Below, piece after piece: positions 1-11,067 of a stretch of 64,000 nt of DNA. The stretch is taken from contig NW_006921535.1 in the NCBI RefSeq assembly GCF_000340215.1, forward strand, positions 1,864,483-1,928,482, given 5' to 3'. This DNA is from Pseudocercospora fijiensis CIRAD86 (lineage: Eukaryota; Ascomycota; Dothideomycetes; Mycosphaerellales; Mycosphaerellaceae). Under the pieces are notes generated by a model. It saw only the letters and a list, made by a program, of their open reading frames with translations, was not told the DNA's origin and did no database searches. Made by a program: the position numbers and the translations under genes. Numbering within the stretch: position 1 is the first letter of the stretch; each line of letters begins with the position of its first letter.

Positions 1-3000
1 TAAAGGTTATTAGCGTATAGTGTTTGTTATAATAGGCCTTCTAATAGGTCTGTGCCTTCGCTAGTTTGTTAGCTAACTTAGTATAAATTTCCCGTATCTT
101 TTAAACCCTCTTAATAGCCGCTAGTGTTTTAGGTACTTAACGCGCTTCCCTTTCCTTACGCTCGGCCTCGAGCGATAGGGGGTCTTATAGCATAGTAGCG
201 TTCTAGCCTATTATAGCTATATATAGTAAAACCTTAGTTAATAAGTAGACACTATTATTATATACGAATTTAGCTAGCTATAGGAGGTTAACCTAGTCGT
301 TAGGGTTGTTATTAATATAGCTACGTAGGTACTGCTATAGGGTAGCATTTTGCCTCTCTATTTGGCCGTTGGTCTGTAAATAGAAGGCTATTAATAGCCG
401 ATGCTTTAGTCTTAGCTATAGGCATAATTCGTTCTAATAGTGCGATATAAATGTCGAGCCCCTATCGGAGACTATCCCCTTAGGGGTCCCCTAATAGCTA
501 TAGAAGATATTGTTCTATAGTGCTTTGGCTATATCGATAGTCGTCTAATCCTTCCGAGTAGGAATATAACGAGCGCTCTTAGTAAATCGGTCTACGACAA
601 CTAGGATAGCATTATACATATCCTTACTACCCCTACGCTTAGCAGGCGGAAGGCCTATAATAAAGTCTATTATAAGCTTAGCAAATAGCTTCTTTAGAAT
701 AGGAAGCGAAGACAACTCGCCGAATAGCAAGTACTTCGGTGCTTTAACTCGCTAGCATACTATATAGGTCTATATATACTCCTTTATATACCGCTTACTA
801 TTTAGCTAGTAGTATATACGCGATAGTAACTCGTGCGACCTCTCTATACTATAGTAACTAGCGAGCTTACTATTATAGTGCCTCTTTAAAAGCTCTTGTC
901 TAATCGATTGTTTAGCGGGGATATAGTATCTGCCCTTAAACTTTAAGTAACCTCGGTCGTCGATCGACTAATTATTACTCTTACTAGATCGAGTCTTTCG
1001 CCTACTTATAAGCTTATCGATACGTTTAGTAGCAAAGGCGTCCCTCTACTAAGCACGTAACAGCTCGTTTATAAACAATTAACTATCCCTATTTGCAAGG
1101 TTATTTAATAGTACCCTCGCTATTAAACGAGGTACGCATTATATGCATCTAATAGCACTAGTAGCCGGATTAACTATACTAGTGCTTTAATCGCTATTAC
1201 TATATATAGCGATATCGACTAGGGAGTTATTATAACTTCTCCTATCTGTATTCTTAGCCCTTGCCTTAACACGTACTATTAATATAGTAAGAGCATTAAT
1301 ATACTTTAAGCCGTCGTAGAGTCCGGTAAGCCGCTTATCCTACGCTTGCTTATTAATAATACGGGCTATAGCAATCTTATACTATAGGGTTAGAAACAAA
1401 GAATTAATGTGTTAATAAGTCTCGCTATCGTAATTAGGCCGCCTCGATAGGCTATCGGTAGGGTTACTTACGCCTAGCCGGTATAATATATTAAAATCGA
1501 ACCTAGCGAGGTAGACGGCCTATCTAGCCTATCGACCTATAACTCTAGTAACCTTAGTAATGCTACGGAGGTTGTTATAGTCCGTATAGACCTAAATAGT
1601 ATGCTATATACTATCGAGATAGTAGCGCTAGTACTTAAAGGCTTCTACGATTACTAAGAGCTCTTACTCGTAGGTTTTATATCGACGTTCTATATCGATT
1701 ATCTTCCGTAAAAAGAAGGCAATCGGGTACTAGTAATAGATATTAGCTAATTGCTATAATATAATAGCCGATATAGCGAACTGTAAAGCGTTAGTCTTAA
1801 TCCGGATCTGTTTGCTTAGTATAAAATAGTATAACAAGGGGACTTTAGTAAAGCGCTTCTTTAAACCGTTAAAAGCGGCTTGTGCTCTATTAGTCTATTT
1901 AAACTCTCTAGATAGATTAGCCTTAGTTTTAGTAAGCTTAGTTAGGGGCATTATATACCGCGAATAGCCCTTAATAAAGCGACGATAGAAATTAGCGAAG
2001 CCGAGGAACGATTAAAGCTCCTTAATACTAGTAGGTGTTAGCTACTTAGTAATAGTCTTAATCCGGTTAGGATTAGCCTTAATACCCTCGGTTAATACGA
2101 GGAAGCTAAGGAAGGACACCTCTTTAGTAGCAAAGGTACATTTAGAAGGCTTGCAATATAGGCTATAAGCCTATAGGCGGTCGAGTACCTTACGTACTAC
2201 GGCCTAGTGCTCTACGATGTTAGGTAAATAGGTATAAACTAGGATATCGTCTAGGTAAACTATATAAAGGTAGTCTAATAGGCCTAATAGGGCCCGATTA
2301 ATATAGGACTAGAATGTTATAGAGGCGTTAGCTAGCCTAAATAATATAACTAAGTACTTAAAATAGCTATAACGAGTGCGAAAGGCTGTCTTCTATTTAT
2401 CGCCTTTACGAATACGGATGCGATAATAGGCGTCCTTAATATCTAATATAGTATAGTAGTAGGCACTAGAAAGGCGATCGAGGGTCTTATTAATAAGCGG
2501 AAGTAGACAGCGGTCCTTAATAGTAATAGCATTAAGCCTACGGTAATTAATATATAGGCGTAGGCTACTATCCTTCTTTAGTACGAACAGGATAGGGGCG
2601 CTAGCAGGGCTATTACTATACCGTATCCGGCTATTAGCTAGGTTTTCCTCTAGATACTTACGTAATATAGCAAGCTCTCGTTTACTAAGGTTATAGAGGG
2701 GCCTAAAAGGAACCTCCTTACTCTCTATAATATTAATCTTATAATCCGTCTCTTTAAATATAGGCAATGTCGATACTAGGTAGTGTTTGAATATATTAAT
2801 ATAGGTCTCTCGAATAGTCTATAGTATACGAGCAAGCTAATTAGGATCTATGCTATTAGGGGGCACAGGTTCGTCGTTATTACTACCGAGCAGGTCGGTA
2901 GTCGGATCCGCTAGAGTTAGGTTGCTAATAAATAGGACCCTAATATCGTTAGGGCACTCGCTAACGTCGATATACTTAATATCCTCCTTTCTAGCGATTC

Positions 3001-3440
3001 TAAATCGCTACTACTAGAGGCCTAAGTCTATAGTTATAGCGTAGTGCTTAAGAATAGGGTTGCTAATAACAATAGTAGCTCCTCTATATAGGTTGTCTAT
3101 ATCTACTACGTAGGTAGTAAAGTCTAGTAGGCGTTTATTTCCGAGGTCGTCCTTTAGGACTATAGGAATGTAGTAGGCCCTATAGGTTAAGTGCCGAGCG
3201 TTATTAAACTAAGCAAGGGTTAGTATATTAGTTCTAGGCAATTGTCGGAGGTCTAATTGCTTAGCTAGGCGGTAATTAATAAGGGCGCTAACCGAATTTC
3301 CTAGATCTAGTATAACCTTAGTTTAATAGTTAGTTCTATACGTGTCCTATATAAGGCAGGTACGTATAATAGCTAGCACAATATCGATAGTCTTACGCCG
3401 CACAAGGCTAACAGTTAGTACGGCGCTTATTCTTTTTTCG
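1..3440 (-). pseudogene. pol pseudogene of family A (PR-RT-RNase H-INT), left copy
   Basis: The clearest open stretch is 2393-2767 on the minus strand. It carries the gypsy RT block (LRLYINYRRLNAITIKDR, then LPLINKTLDRLSS and the ILDIKDAYY region). A second open stretch at 545-730 is the integrase core start (IDFIIGLPPAKRRGSKD, then ILVVVDRFTK). A protease-like D-x-G motif lies near 3,300. All segments are broken by in-frame TAG/TAA. The two open stretches are chance survivors of RIP and not genes. The order PR-RT-INT is that of Ty3/gypsy and not of copia elements. Confidence 0.88.
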
Positions 3441-4800
3441 AAGGTTAGCCTATAGGAGTAGTATTAGCGGCTAAAAGGTGCTTTCGATGTTTAGCGGTAG
3501 TACGGTCGATTCGGGCCTAGTCCTTAGGTTTGTCGCATTAGCCTAGTAAATAGCTAGTACTATTATAGTTAAAGCACTTCAATCCGGTTAGGAGATTGCT
3601 ATAGCCGCTATTGCTACTATTATTAGTTAAGCGATTAGTATTGTAGGGATACGAGCCCCTTCTACGGCCCCTATTACGGCCTCCTCTATATAGCCGCCGG
3701 CTACGGCCTCTTCTACGGTTATTGCTACTGTTTCTATTGTTAGTATTATTGTTTTAGGTAGAACCTTAGTTTCCTCCTCGGCTACGGTTGCTACGGTTAG
3801 TACTAGCTAGTCGGATCCTCGATTCTAGTCGTTACTAGAGCTAAACAGCTCGTTTAGCTGTTTCTACTTCGACTATAAATTAAATACGTATTAGATTAGT
3901 CTGTTCAAACACACAGCGGCGGTCTAATTTAAGGACTAATTCCTATCTTAATTTAGGGCGTATTTCGGAGATCTATATAGAATTAGTCTTAGCCGGAAGG
4001 TTATCTTCGAGGGTCTTTAAATAGGCCTTAAATAAGCGAGCCGATTAATTAGTCTTTTGTTTAGCTCGAAGGTACTAGTCCTAAGCGTGTTATTGCCTTA
4101 GTATCGGGTTTGTAAGGGTGTCTAGTATAATGGTTTTGTAGGTTTGCTACTAAACAGCGGTCTAGTTATTAAGGGAGTCAAAATGGTTATCCTAGGTGCG
4201 CTTTAAGTCTCTATTAATATATTGTATAGCATAGACGACTAACGAGTAGTCGTCTAGAAGGGCCCTTAGCGCGTTTCGCTAATTAAGCTCGCAGTTACGG
4301 ATATAGTCGTTATATTGTTTTCGACTAGAGCTATTAAATATAGTATAGTCCTAAAGTTTAGCATCCTTCTTTTAGACTGAAATAGATAGGGAGGAAGGCC
4401 CTACTATTAGTTTAGTATTAGTTGCTAGGGCTTCTTATAGGCGACGAATTTCGAGGAGATTATCCTTTAGCTATTGTTCTTAACGCAAGGCAGTAAGCCT
4501 GTTTTAAGTAGCTTCTTAAAGTCTCGCTACTAGCTAGGGGCTAAAGGCTAGCTAGCTATATCGTCGATTAACAATGTTATTAAGAATATCGTTAATAGGC
4601 AATTCTAGATTATTACCTAGAATTATAGGTTCTTCTTTAGTAGGCTCTCCGGTAGGCTCTTTAGCAGGAGGCACTTTAGCAGGCTCTATGCTACTAGAGT
4701 TATTATTGCTAGCGCTGCTAGCGGCGCCGCGGTTGTTATTTCGTAATAAACCGGCTATTATAATAAGGGGTAACACTAATAATATATTATAGGCCCCTAA
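3441..4800 (-). pseudogene. gag pseudogene of family A, left copy
   Basis: The minus strand encodes a gag-like protein homologous to the one at about 59,440-60,850. The N-terminal part (4552-4776) has an Asn/Ser-rich stretch followed by repeated Pro-Ala-Lys-Glu-Pro units, then a conserved LPINDILNNIVNRRYS block. An Arg/Gly/Asn-rich segment and a decayed CCHC zinc knuckle lie near 3,550-3,760; two of the knuckle's Cys/His positions read as Tyr. In-frame stops are numerous. Confidence 0.8.
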
Positions 4801-5218
4801 GATGCGGATATAGCGGAATTAGTAGATATCGGCTTAGTGCGATTAATTCAGTATAATAGGCCGTATAGAAGGCCTTGCTTAATAATTAGTACGGTTGTTT
4901 TAATAGAATAGTACGTGTAGGTCCCGTTCTTCGGGCGCAATATAGTTAGATTAACGGTTTTCGTAGCTATACCGCTAAAAGCTTGAAATAAGGACTATCT
5001 AGCTACTGCCCTTAAAGGGTAGATCGAATACTATATAAGAAGGGTTATATTAGTAGGTAGATAGGGTAGTAGTAAATTAGTGTAGTATTCGATAGAGATC
5101 TAAGAGGAGAGGGAGGAAGGCAGGCTAGTTAGCCTAACGCTAAGCGCTAAGCCCTGCCTAAGGCATCCGGACCCTAGCTTTACTTAGTCTAGTTACATGC
5201 CAAACACGTGTAACCTCT

Positions 5219-7262
5219 AACATCTAGCTAATCTTATAAGTAATTAAGAAGGTCTCGAAGGACGAGATTAATAGCTATACTATTAACTCGCTAGTATAAG
5301 AGCCTCGTTCTAGAGGCGGTAAATCGATAAGGACTTAAGTTAGTTTACTATACTTATTAACAAACTAACAATTAATAGCTTAGAAGTGCTTATAGCTATA
5401 CTAAGCCTTCTAAGTATTAGTACTAAATTATCGATAACTAAGGGCGTTAAGAAGCGCTATTTCAACCCTCTCTCGCTAGTTCTCGAAGTTATACTATACT
5501 CGTACTATTATTAAGGTATAAGACTTTAAAAGAGCCTTATCTACGTATAGATTAATTGCTAATATTATCTCTTTAAAGGCCTTAGAAACAAGGCTAGAAT
5601 ATGCGACACTATACGCTATAGTATAGCGAGCTATTACCTACCTAAATTTATCGATATTAGCTTCCGCTATATTCCTTAGAATCGTAGCCGTACGCCTTGC
5701 CTCGTTGCTCTCGCTTGCTACCTATATTTTGTTAATATTAATATAGTCTTATAAGGGTATTATATCTCTTTCCGGGTATACGATAATACTATATATCTTA
5801 AGAAGGTATTCTATAGCGTTGCTAGATACTAATTTCTATACCCTTAGGCTATCTACCGGATAGTGCTTATAGTAGAAGTATTTGTATCTTTAGCTATTCC
5901 TAGTAGGCTCCCTATCTTACGGATCTCGGACGTATAACTATAATAGTAGATCTGTGTTATTCTTCGTATAGATAAGCTTCTTCTACTAAGCGAGCGTCGG
6001 TAGTATAGGCTTCGGTACTAGTATTAGTATTAGAAGAAAGGCTAAGGAAGAAAACATCGATTACTAGGTTTAGGGCTCGTCCGGTATCGGATTTAGTACT
6101 ATATCGTCTATGCTATTCGTACGCTTACGTTTCCGTAGCTTCTAGCTTTCCTATTTAGGATCTTAGGTATTTAGGAAATTTTCGAGCGCTCGTTAGGTCG
6201 GTTAGCGATTTTCTCGGATCTTTATTATAAGGAAGAAGGTAGTTAGGTTCTAATTAGAAAAAATAGAATTAGAAATTTTAAAATTTAGCTTTAGAGGCTA
6301 AGTGCGGCCCCCTTTAATTAGGCTATCCGAAGCTAAGAGTATAGGTTAGCGAGTCTAATTAAGGCTTAGTATAGACCCTATAATGCAAACTCGAGCTCTC
6401 GGAGGCAGATATAGAAAGCTAAATACTAATCTTCGACTAATTATTCTATACTTAATTAATAATAATAATCTTACTACTACCCTTAGTACCCTTACTATCG
6501 ATTAGACGGTATAGCACCTTGTAGATATAAGCCTTAAAATATACCTACTATAGCGGATACTACGATTTTAGCTTAAGAAAGCACTATTCCGAGTATATAT
6601 ACCTCCTTCCGAATTTAAGATAATAACGAGTACCTAGTACTATCCGCCTATCCTTCTGTTCTATACCCTTATATACCTTTTAAAGGCTATTAGCGATACG
6701 CTCTTAGTAGTTAGCAGCCCTTTAAACGGTCTCCGCCGCGTAGATAAGGCTCTTCGTTATCTTTCTCGTAATCCTTCGAAATAGTAGCTATAAGCCCTTC
6801 CTTTCTGTCTCCCTAATATACTACTCGAAGTCCGCCTATTCTATATACTTAATAAACGAAATATCGTCCGAATTAGCCTAATAATTATTTACCTAATTAG
6901 CATTAATAAGAGGTAGATAGACTAAGCGGATATTCTTTAGCTATTATTAAAGCCTATAGTCCTATAGAGCGAGAAAGGCTTATATCTTAGATAGAAAGTA
7001 GTACAATAAATAAGGTAGTAAATACTAGTAATAATACTATAACCTCGTCTTTAGAGGCCGCTAGCGACTTAGTAACCTAGTAGAATTAGCGACCTTTGTA
7101 TTCTAAGTAGGTTCTATCTACCTACCTCGAAGCGGTTTATCCTCCGAGCCTATTAAAAGAGCTTAATTTTTAGTAAGAAACAAGTAACAAATAACCTAAT
7201 TTCGTATAATTAAAGAGATCTACGTACGCTATAGTACAACCGTTAAGCCCGTTAAATTGCCG
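5219..7262. repeat. RIP-degenerate repeat of unknown class
   Basis: This 2-kb stretch has the same CpA/TpG depletion and TpA excess as the neighbouring retrotransposon but does not match any of the four gypsy elements here that I could recognise. No LTR pair, terminal inverted repeat or conserved transposase/RT motif was found. On the minus strand, reading across 6,120-5,900 is partly open once RIP-type stops are discounted, suggesting a former protein-coding repeat. There is no usable gene. Confidence 0.6.
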
Positions 7263-7275
7263 ACTAAACACACTA

Positions 7276-7357
7276 AATATTCGAATATTCAGTGACCTCG
7301 TATTTATATTTACACCCAATATTGAATATGAATATAAATTGAATCCTATTCAATATT
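7276..7357. repeat. AT palindrome cluster at the repeat/gene-island boundary
   Basis: A perfect 14-bp palindrome (AATATTCGAATATT, 7276-7289) is followed by an inverted repeat, AATATTGAAT at 7318-7327 and ATTCAATATT at 7348-7357, separated by 20 bases. It lies exactly where CpA/TpG-depleted sequence gives way to normal sequence. It could be the end of a small DNA element or MITE, but no partner end was found. Confidence 0.5.
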
Positions 7358-7768
7358 CAACATCTATAATTATACCTCATTGCAACGTAGCCTGCGACAG
7401 TAAGAGATCGGATGGACCAAACGATCGAAAACACGTTCTTACGAAGTCCCGTCTTTGGCACATTCGCGACAGTAACCATGAGCTGTGCTCAAAATCCCAA
7501 AGACTTTGGTGTCTACGGCTTGAGAACACGGGGCATCTTGGTTTTATTATAGAAAGAGTTCCAGTCAGACGGATCACTCCAAAGTAGCGACATCGCGATA
7601 TCACTTCCAAGTTGTTCCAATTCCAGTCAATTTCCCCGTACGAATATCCTTCCTCATCGGGCTTAGCATGACCAGGGTAGGTGAATGACAGGGCCAAAAG
7701 GAAAGAGTTCAAATAGACAGCGTGCACCCAGTTTCCGGTCGCCGTTTGGATCTTCTCCGACCTCCAAG

Positions 7769-8517
7769 ATGACTCAAGACGACACGCCCAGTGGTGTACC
7801 CCAGAGGTTCAGTGCCGATGGTGTTGTCCAGTACTGTCCGGGGAACACAACCCTTTGCCATATCCCATTGGATTCACCATTGATTCCTGTTCTCAAGAAG
7901 ATATATGAAGCTATAAAAAGTCATCCGGTGCTTTCGGTGCCAATTCATCTCCTACCGCAAGACTCGTGGCATATGACGACTTGCGATGGTGTGATCAAGT
8001 ACGGGTATTGGCCACCTGGGAGAAGCGAGAAGGATTTGCAGGAGTTCACTGAGGAAGTTAGGGAGAGGATGAAAGCTCTTGGAGAGAAGTTGGAAGGGGA
8101 GGGATTGGCTTCGCCGTATCATATTCGTGGGAGGGGATTCGACGCTTGTGTCAATGGTATTGCGCTTGAAGTTGAAGGGGCTACAGAGGAAGAAGAGCGG
8201 CGTCTAAGACGACTTAGAGACACGCTTGCGGACGCTTTCGGCTTCAAACAACCTACTCATGATACTTATGTGAGTGGCTCTGTCTTCGGAATTGCTATTT
8301 CCAAATGCTGACTTTCTGACGACAGACGTTCCATGTAAGCATTGCTTACCTGCTCCGTTTTCTGGAAGACGAGGAGCGACAAGAATTGAACAAATTGCTT
8401 TCTCGGTTTTTAGATGATATCAAGGTCGAGTTCCAGCTTGGTGATGTGGAGTTCTGCACGTTCGACAACATGCATAAATTCGATAGATTGTTTTATTTAG
8501 GCATGACAGGAGAGTAG
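7769..8517 (+). CDS. 2H phosphoesterase-like protein (DUF1868 / LigT-like), 2 exons
   Basis: Exons are 7769-8269 and 8326-8517, with a 56-bp intron (GTGAGT...CAG), giving 230 aa. The 2H family uses two H-x-[S/T] motifs to act on cyclic phosphate or 2'-5' phosphodiester bonds. Both are visible: HMT at residues 68-70 (in SWHMTTCDGV) and HVS at 170-172 (in TFHVSIAYLL). The second motif appears only after splicing, which supports the intron. The GNTTLCHIP segment near residue 25 and the spacing resemble fungal DUF1868 proteins. An in-frame ATG at 7685 would add 28 residues (Ser/Arg-rich, unlike a conserved N-terminus), so I prefer 7769. No signal peptide or membrane segment is seen, so it is probably cytosolic. 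It is the first gene inside the island, 0.5 kb from RIP-damaged DNA. The substrate is unknown. Confidence 0.82.
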
Positions 8518-9181
8518 TACCTTGTAATGAATATGTGCCTCCGGACTACTCAATGTCACCGTTGGCTTTCTTTTTTCGAGCACTCGTATTTCCGACACAA
8601 CTGACGGCGTATCTACCCTTTTCACGTTTTCCCGAGCTCGAAGTCCGCAGGAATTGGACGAAGGGAGGTCGTTTGCGTCGGCTGGAGATTGCATGTCTAC
8701 GTCGGCTAAAGATAAGAACAGAGTTGTGCAAGGATATATTTACAGATAGCTATTGCCCTTGTATCAGAGGTCCGAGTGACCGGCAGTAGGAGAGACTATA
8801 GAAGAGTCGCACACAAATACCGCCACGTGGTACAGACGACCGCCGTGACTGGGAGAAGCAGAATAGCCAACAGCGTTACAGCCGCTGACCTATTCCAAGG
8901 GTAGAGTTTTGAGCAAGCCGATTCCTAAATTCTCGCTATACAAGGCATATTGGACTTGCAATTGGACAATATCAAAGTTTACCGGTATTCCCCAAGGGCC
9001 ATGGATTCCCCGGAGACAGGGGGCAGCTGTACACCGTTCGGGACACGCGTAAGAAAGAGTACCGATGTGGGTGCGGCACCGTTTTGCCATGAATAGCCTA
9101 ATGTAGATGCCATATGAGTAGGTCTCATACCTTCATCAGAGGTAGACACTCGCAGGTCCCAACATACGTAGGGCAATCACT
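8518..9181. other. intergenic region, no gene seen
   Basis: These 664 bases separate the 2H phosphoesterase gene from the sugar permease and must contain the terminator of one and the promoter of the other. Short open frames on both strands show no recognisable protein. No RNA gene or repeat was seen. Confidence 0.6.
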
Positions 9182-10942
9182 ATGGCTACCAAAGATGCAG
9201 AAAAAGCCTCGATGCAAGAGGCCATGGAAATATCTCTCGCCAACGAGGCCAACGACCAAGAACACACTCTCACATTCTGGGCCGCCCTCCGCCTCTACCC
9301 AAAAGGGATCTTCTGGGCCTTCGCCATGGCCACAGCCGTAATCATGGAAGGCTACGACACGAAACTCATCGGGACACTCTACGCCCAACCCGCATTCCAA
9401 AAAGCATATGGCCACCGTACAGCCAAAGGCACATACCAAATCTCAGCGCCTTGGCAAGCCGGACTCAACAATGGAGGAGCAGTTGGACAGTTCGCTGGAC
9501 TTTTAATCGCAGGTTACTTGAGTGAAAGGTACGGGTTTCGGAGAACGATGTTGGTGGGACAAGGTCTCATAATCGCGTTTATTTTCATAACGTTTTTTTC
9601 GCCCAACTTAAAGGTTCTCGAGGTCGGTTTGATTTTGTTTGGTGAGTATATATCCGAATCCAAAAAATGGATGGTGTTGAACTTACTTTTTTTGCTATAG
9701 GTGTGCCGTTGGGATTCTTCCAGGCAACGAGTGTTATATATGCTCTTGAACTGGGACCGTTGCCTTTGAGGGCGTATTTGACGAATTACATCCATCAATG
9801 TTGGGTAGGTCTGGCCTCGTCTGAATACATTGTGGTCGATACTGATGAAGTCCCAGGCATTCGGGCAGCTCTTAGCCATTGGTGTTCTTCGAGGTCTGTT
9901 AAGCAGGACGGACGAATGGGCATATCGCATACCATTCGCAATACAATGGGTGTGGCCAGTGATTCTCATCCCCCTCATCTACCTCGCTCCAGAATCACCC
10001 TGGTGGCTCGTCCGTCGTAATCGGCTGCAAGAAGCCAGAGATGCCGTCAAGCGCCTGACCTCTCCGAAGAATGTCGATTTCGATATTGACAAGAATATTG
10101 CGCTGATGGTGGTCACGACTGAACATGAACTGGCGGTGGAAGCGAGTACGACTTACTGGACCTGCTTTCAAGGAACGAATCTGCGAAGAACGATAGTTGT
10201 CATGTTCATCTATTGCATTCAAACGTTAAATGGAAATCCTCTCCGAGGTTACTCGACATACTTCTTTGAGCAGGCCGGACTGCAGACAACCCAAGCTTTC
10301 AATATGAGCATAATCGGCTTTGCTGTGGCTATTGTTGGAGGACTGTCATCGGTGAGTGGGACCACCTCTTTGCATCTGGTTGCCTTTGTCAGCTAACGCA
10401 AACTGCTCTCTCTGTAGTGGGCATTCTTACCCTTAGCAGGTCGACGCACGATATACCTGATTGGCCTGGCCATAATGACCATTATCATGGCTTTGATCGG
10501 CGGTCTCGGGATCCCACAAGCCCACACTCCCAAGTCAGATTACTCCTGGGCCATCGGCTCGCTGCTCGTGATTTCATCTTTCGTCTACTACAGCACAATT
10601 GGTCCATTGACCAACACGTTTTGTGGCGAGATACCTACTGCAATGCTACGCAGCAAATCGATTGCGCTCGCACGAAGCCTTTACATCATCTCGACCATTA
10701 TCGCCAACACCCTCACACCATATCAGCTCAATCCAACGGCGTGGAATTGGGGCGCTAAAACCGGATTTTTCTGGATGGGAGGGTGTGTGATTTCGATCGT
10801 CTTTGCGTGGTTCTGTATACCAGAGACAAAAGATCGCACGACGGCCGAGGTTGACTATCTTTTCGAGACAAAGGTCTCTGCTCGAAAGTTCTCCAAGACC
10901 CCGGTAGCTTTTACGGCTGCTGTGAGTAATATTGAGAAGTGA
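9182..10942 (+). CDS. MFS sugar transporter, alpha-glucoside (maltose) permease type, 4 exons
   Basis: Exons 9182-9641, 9701-9804, 9857-10351 and 10418-10942 (introns 59, 52 and 66 bp) give 527 aa, the usual size for fungal sugar porters. It should be a 12-helix plasma-membrane H+/sugar symporter. Family marks are GYDTKLIGTLYAQPAF at about residues 57-72, SERYGFRR after TM2-3, PLRAYLTNYIHQCW joined by splicing to AFGQLLAIGVLRG, PESPWWLVRR, RGYSTYFFEQAG and the C-terminal PETKDRTTAEVDYLFE. This set is characteristic of the alpha-glucoside/maltose permease branch rather than hexose porters. For intron 2 an AG at 9849-9850 could also be used and would add two residues. It is tail-to-tail with the Zn2Cys6 gene, with 125 bp between stops, so the regulator may control it. 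The substrate is inferred from family resemblance only. Confidence 0.9.
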
Positions 10943-11067
10943 AGATTTACAGGGGCGGTATTGTGCTGGCTTGACGAAGAGTATGCGGCTCGAATATGTG
11001 GATGATGTCAGCAGTTTTGAACAACTTTTATTTTCATGCTCCAGAGCAGTCCCACAGTGTCATCGAG

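Larger units (their letters stand above)
1..5218 (-). mobile_element. Ty3/gypsy retrotransposon, family A, left copy (RIP-degenerate, 3' part outside window)
   Basis: Reading the minus strand from 5218 downward gives a gag-like region, a protease-like motif, reverse transcriptase, RNase H and integrase, in gypsy order, and runs off the window at base 1. It aligns along its whole length with the plus-strand copy at 59,054-64,000. The shared sequence begins at the AGAGGTTACAC block (5208-5218 here), and the flanks beyond it are unrelated, so that edge is probably the 5' LTR start. On this copy it can be extended to a TG dinucleotide at 5221-5222. Stops are TAG/TAA of the kind made by CAG, CAA and TGG mutation, as expected from RIP. 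LTR length could not be fixed because no second LTR is visible. The element is not functional. Confidence 0.9.

Noticed and set aside
7377..7727. 116-codon minus-strand frame at the island edge
   Set aside because: No domain is seen, the sequence looks like chance, and it overlaps the 5' end of the 2H phosphoesterase gene region.
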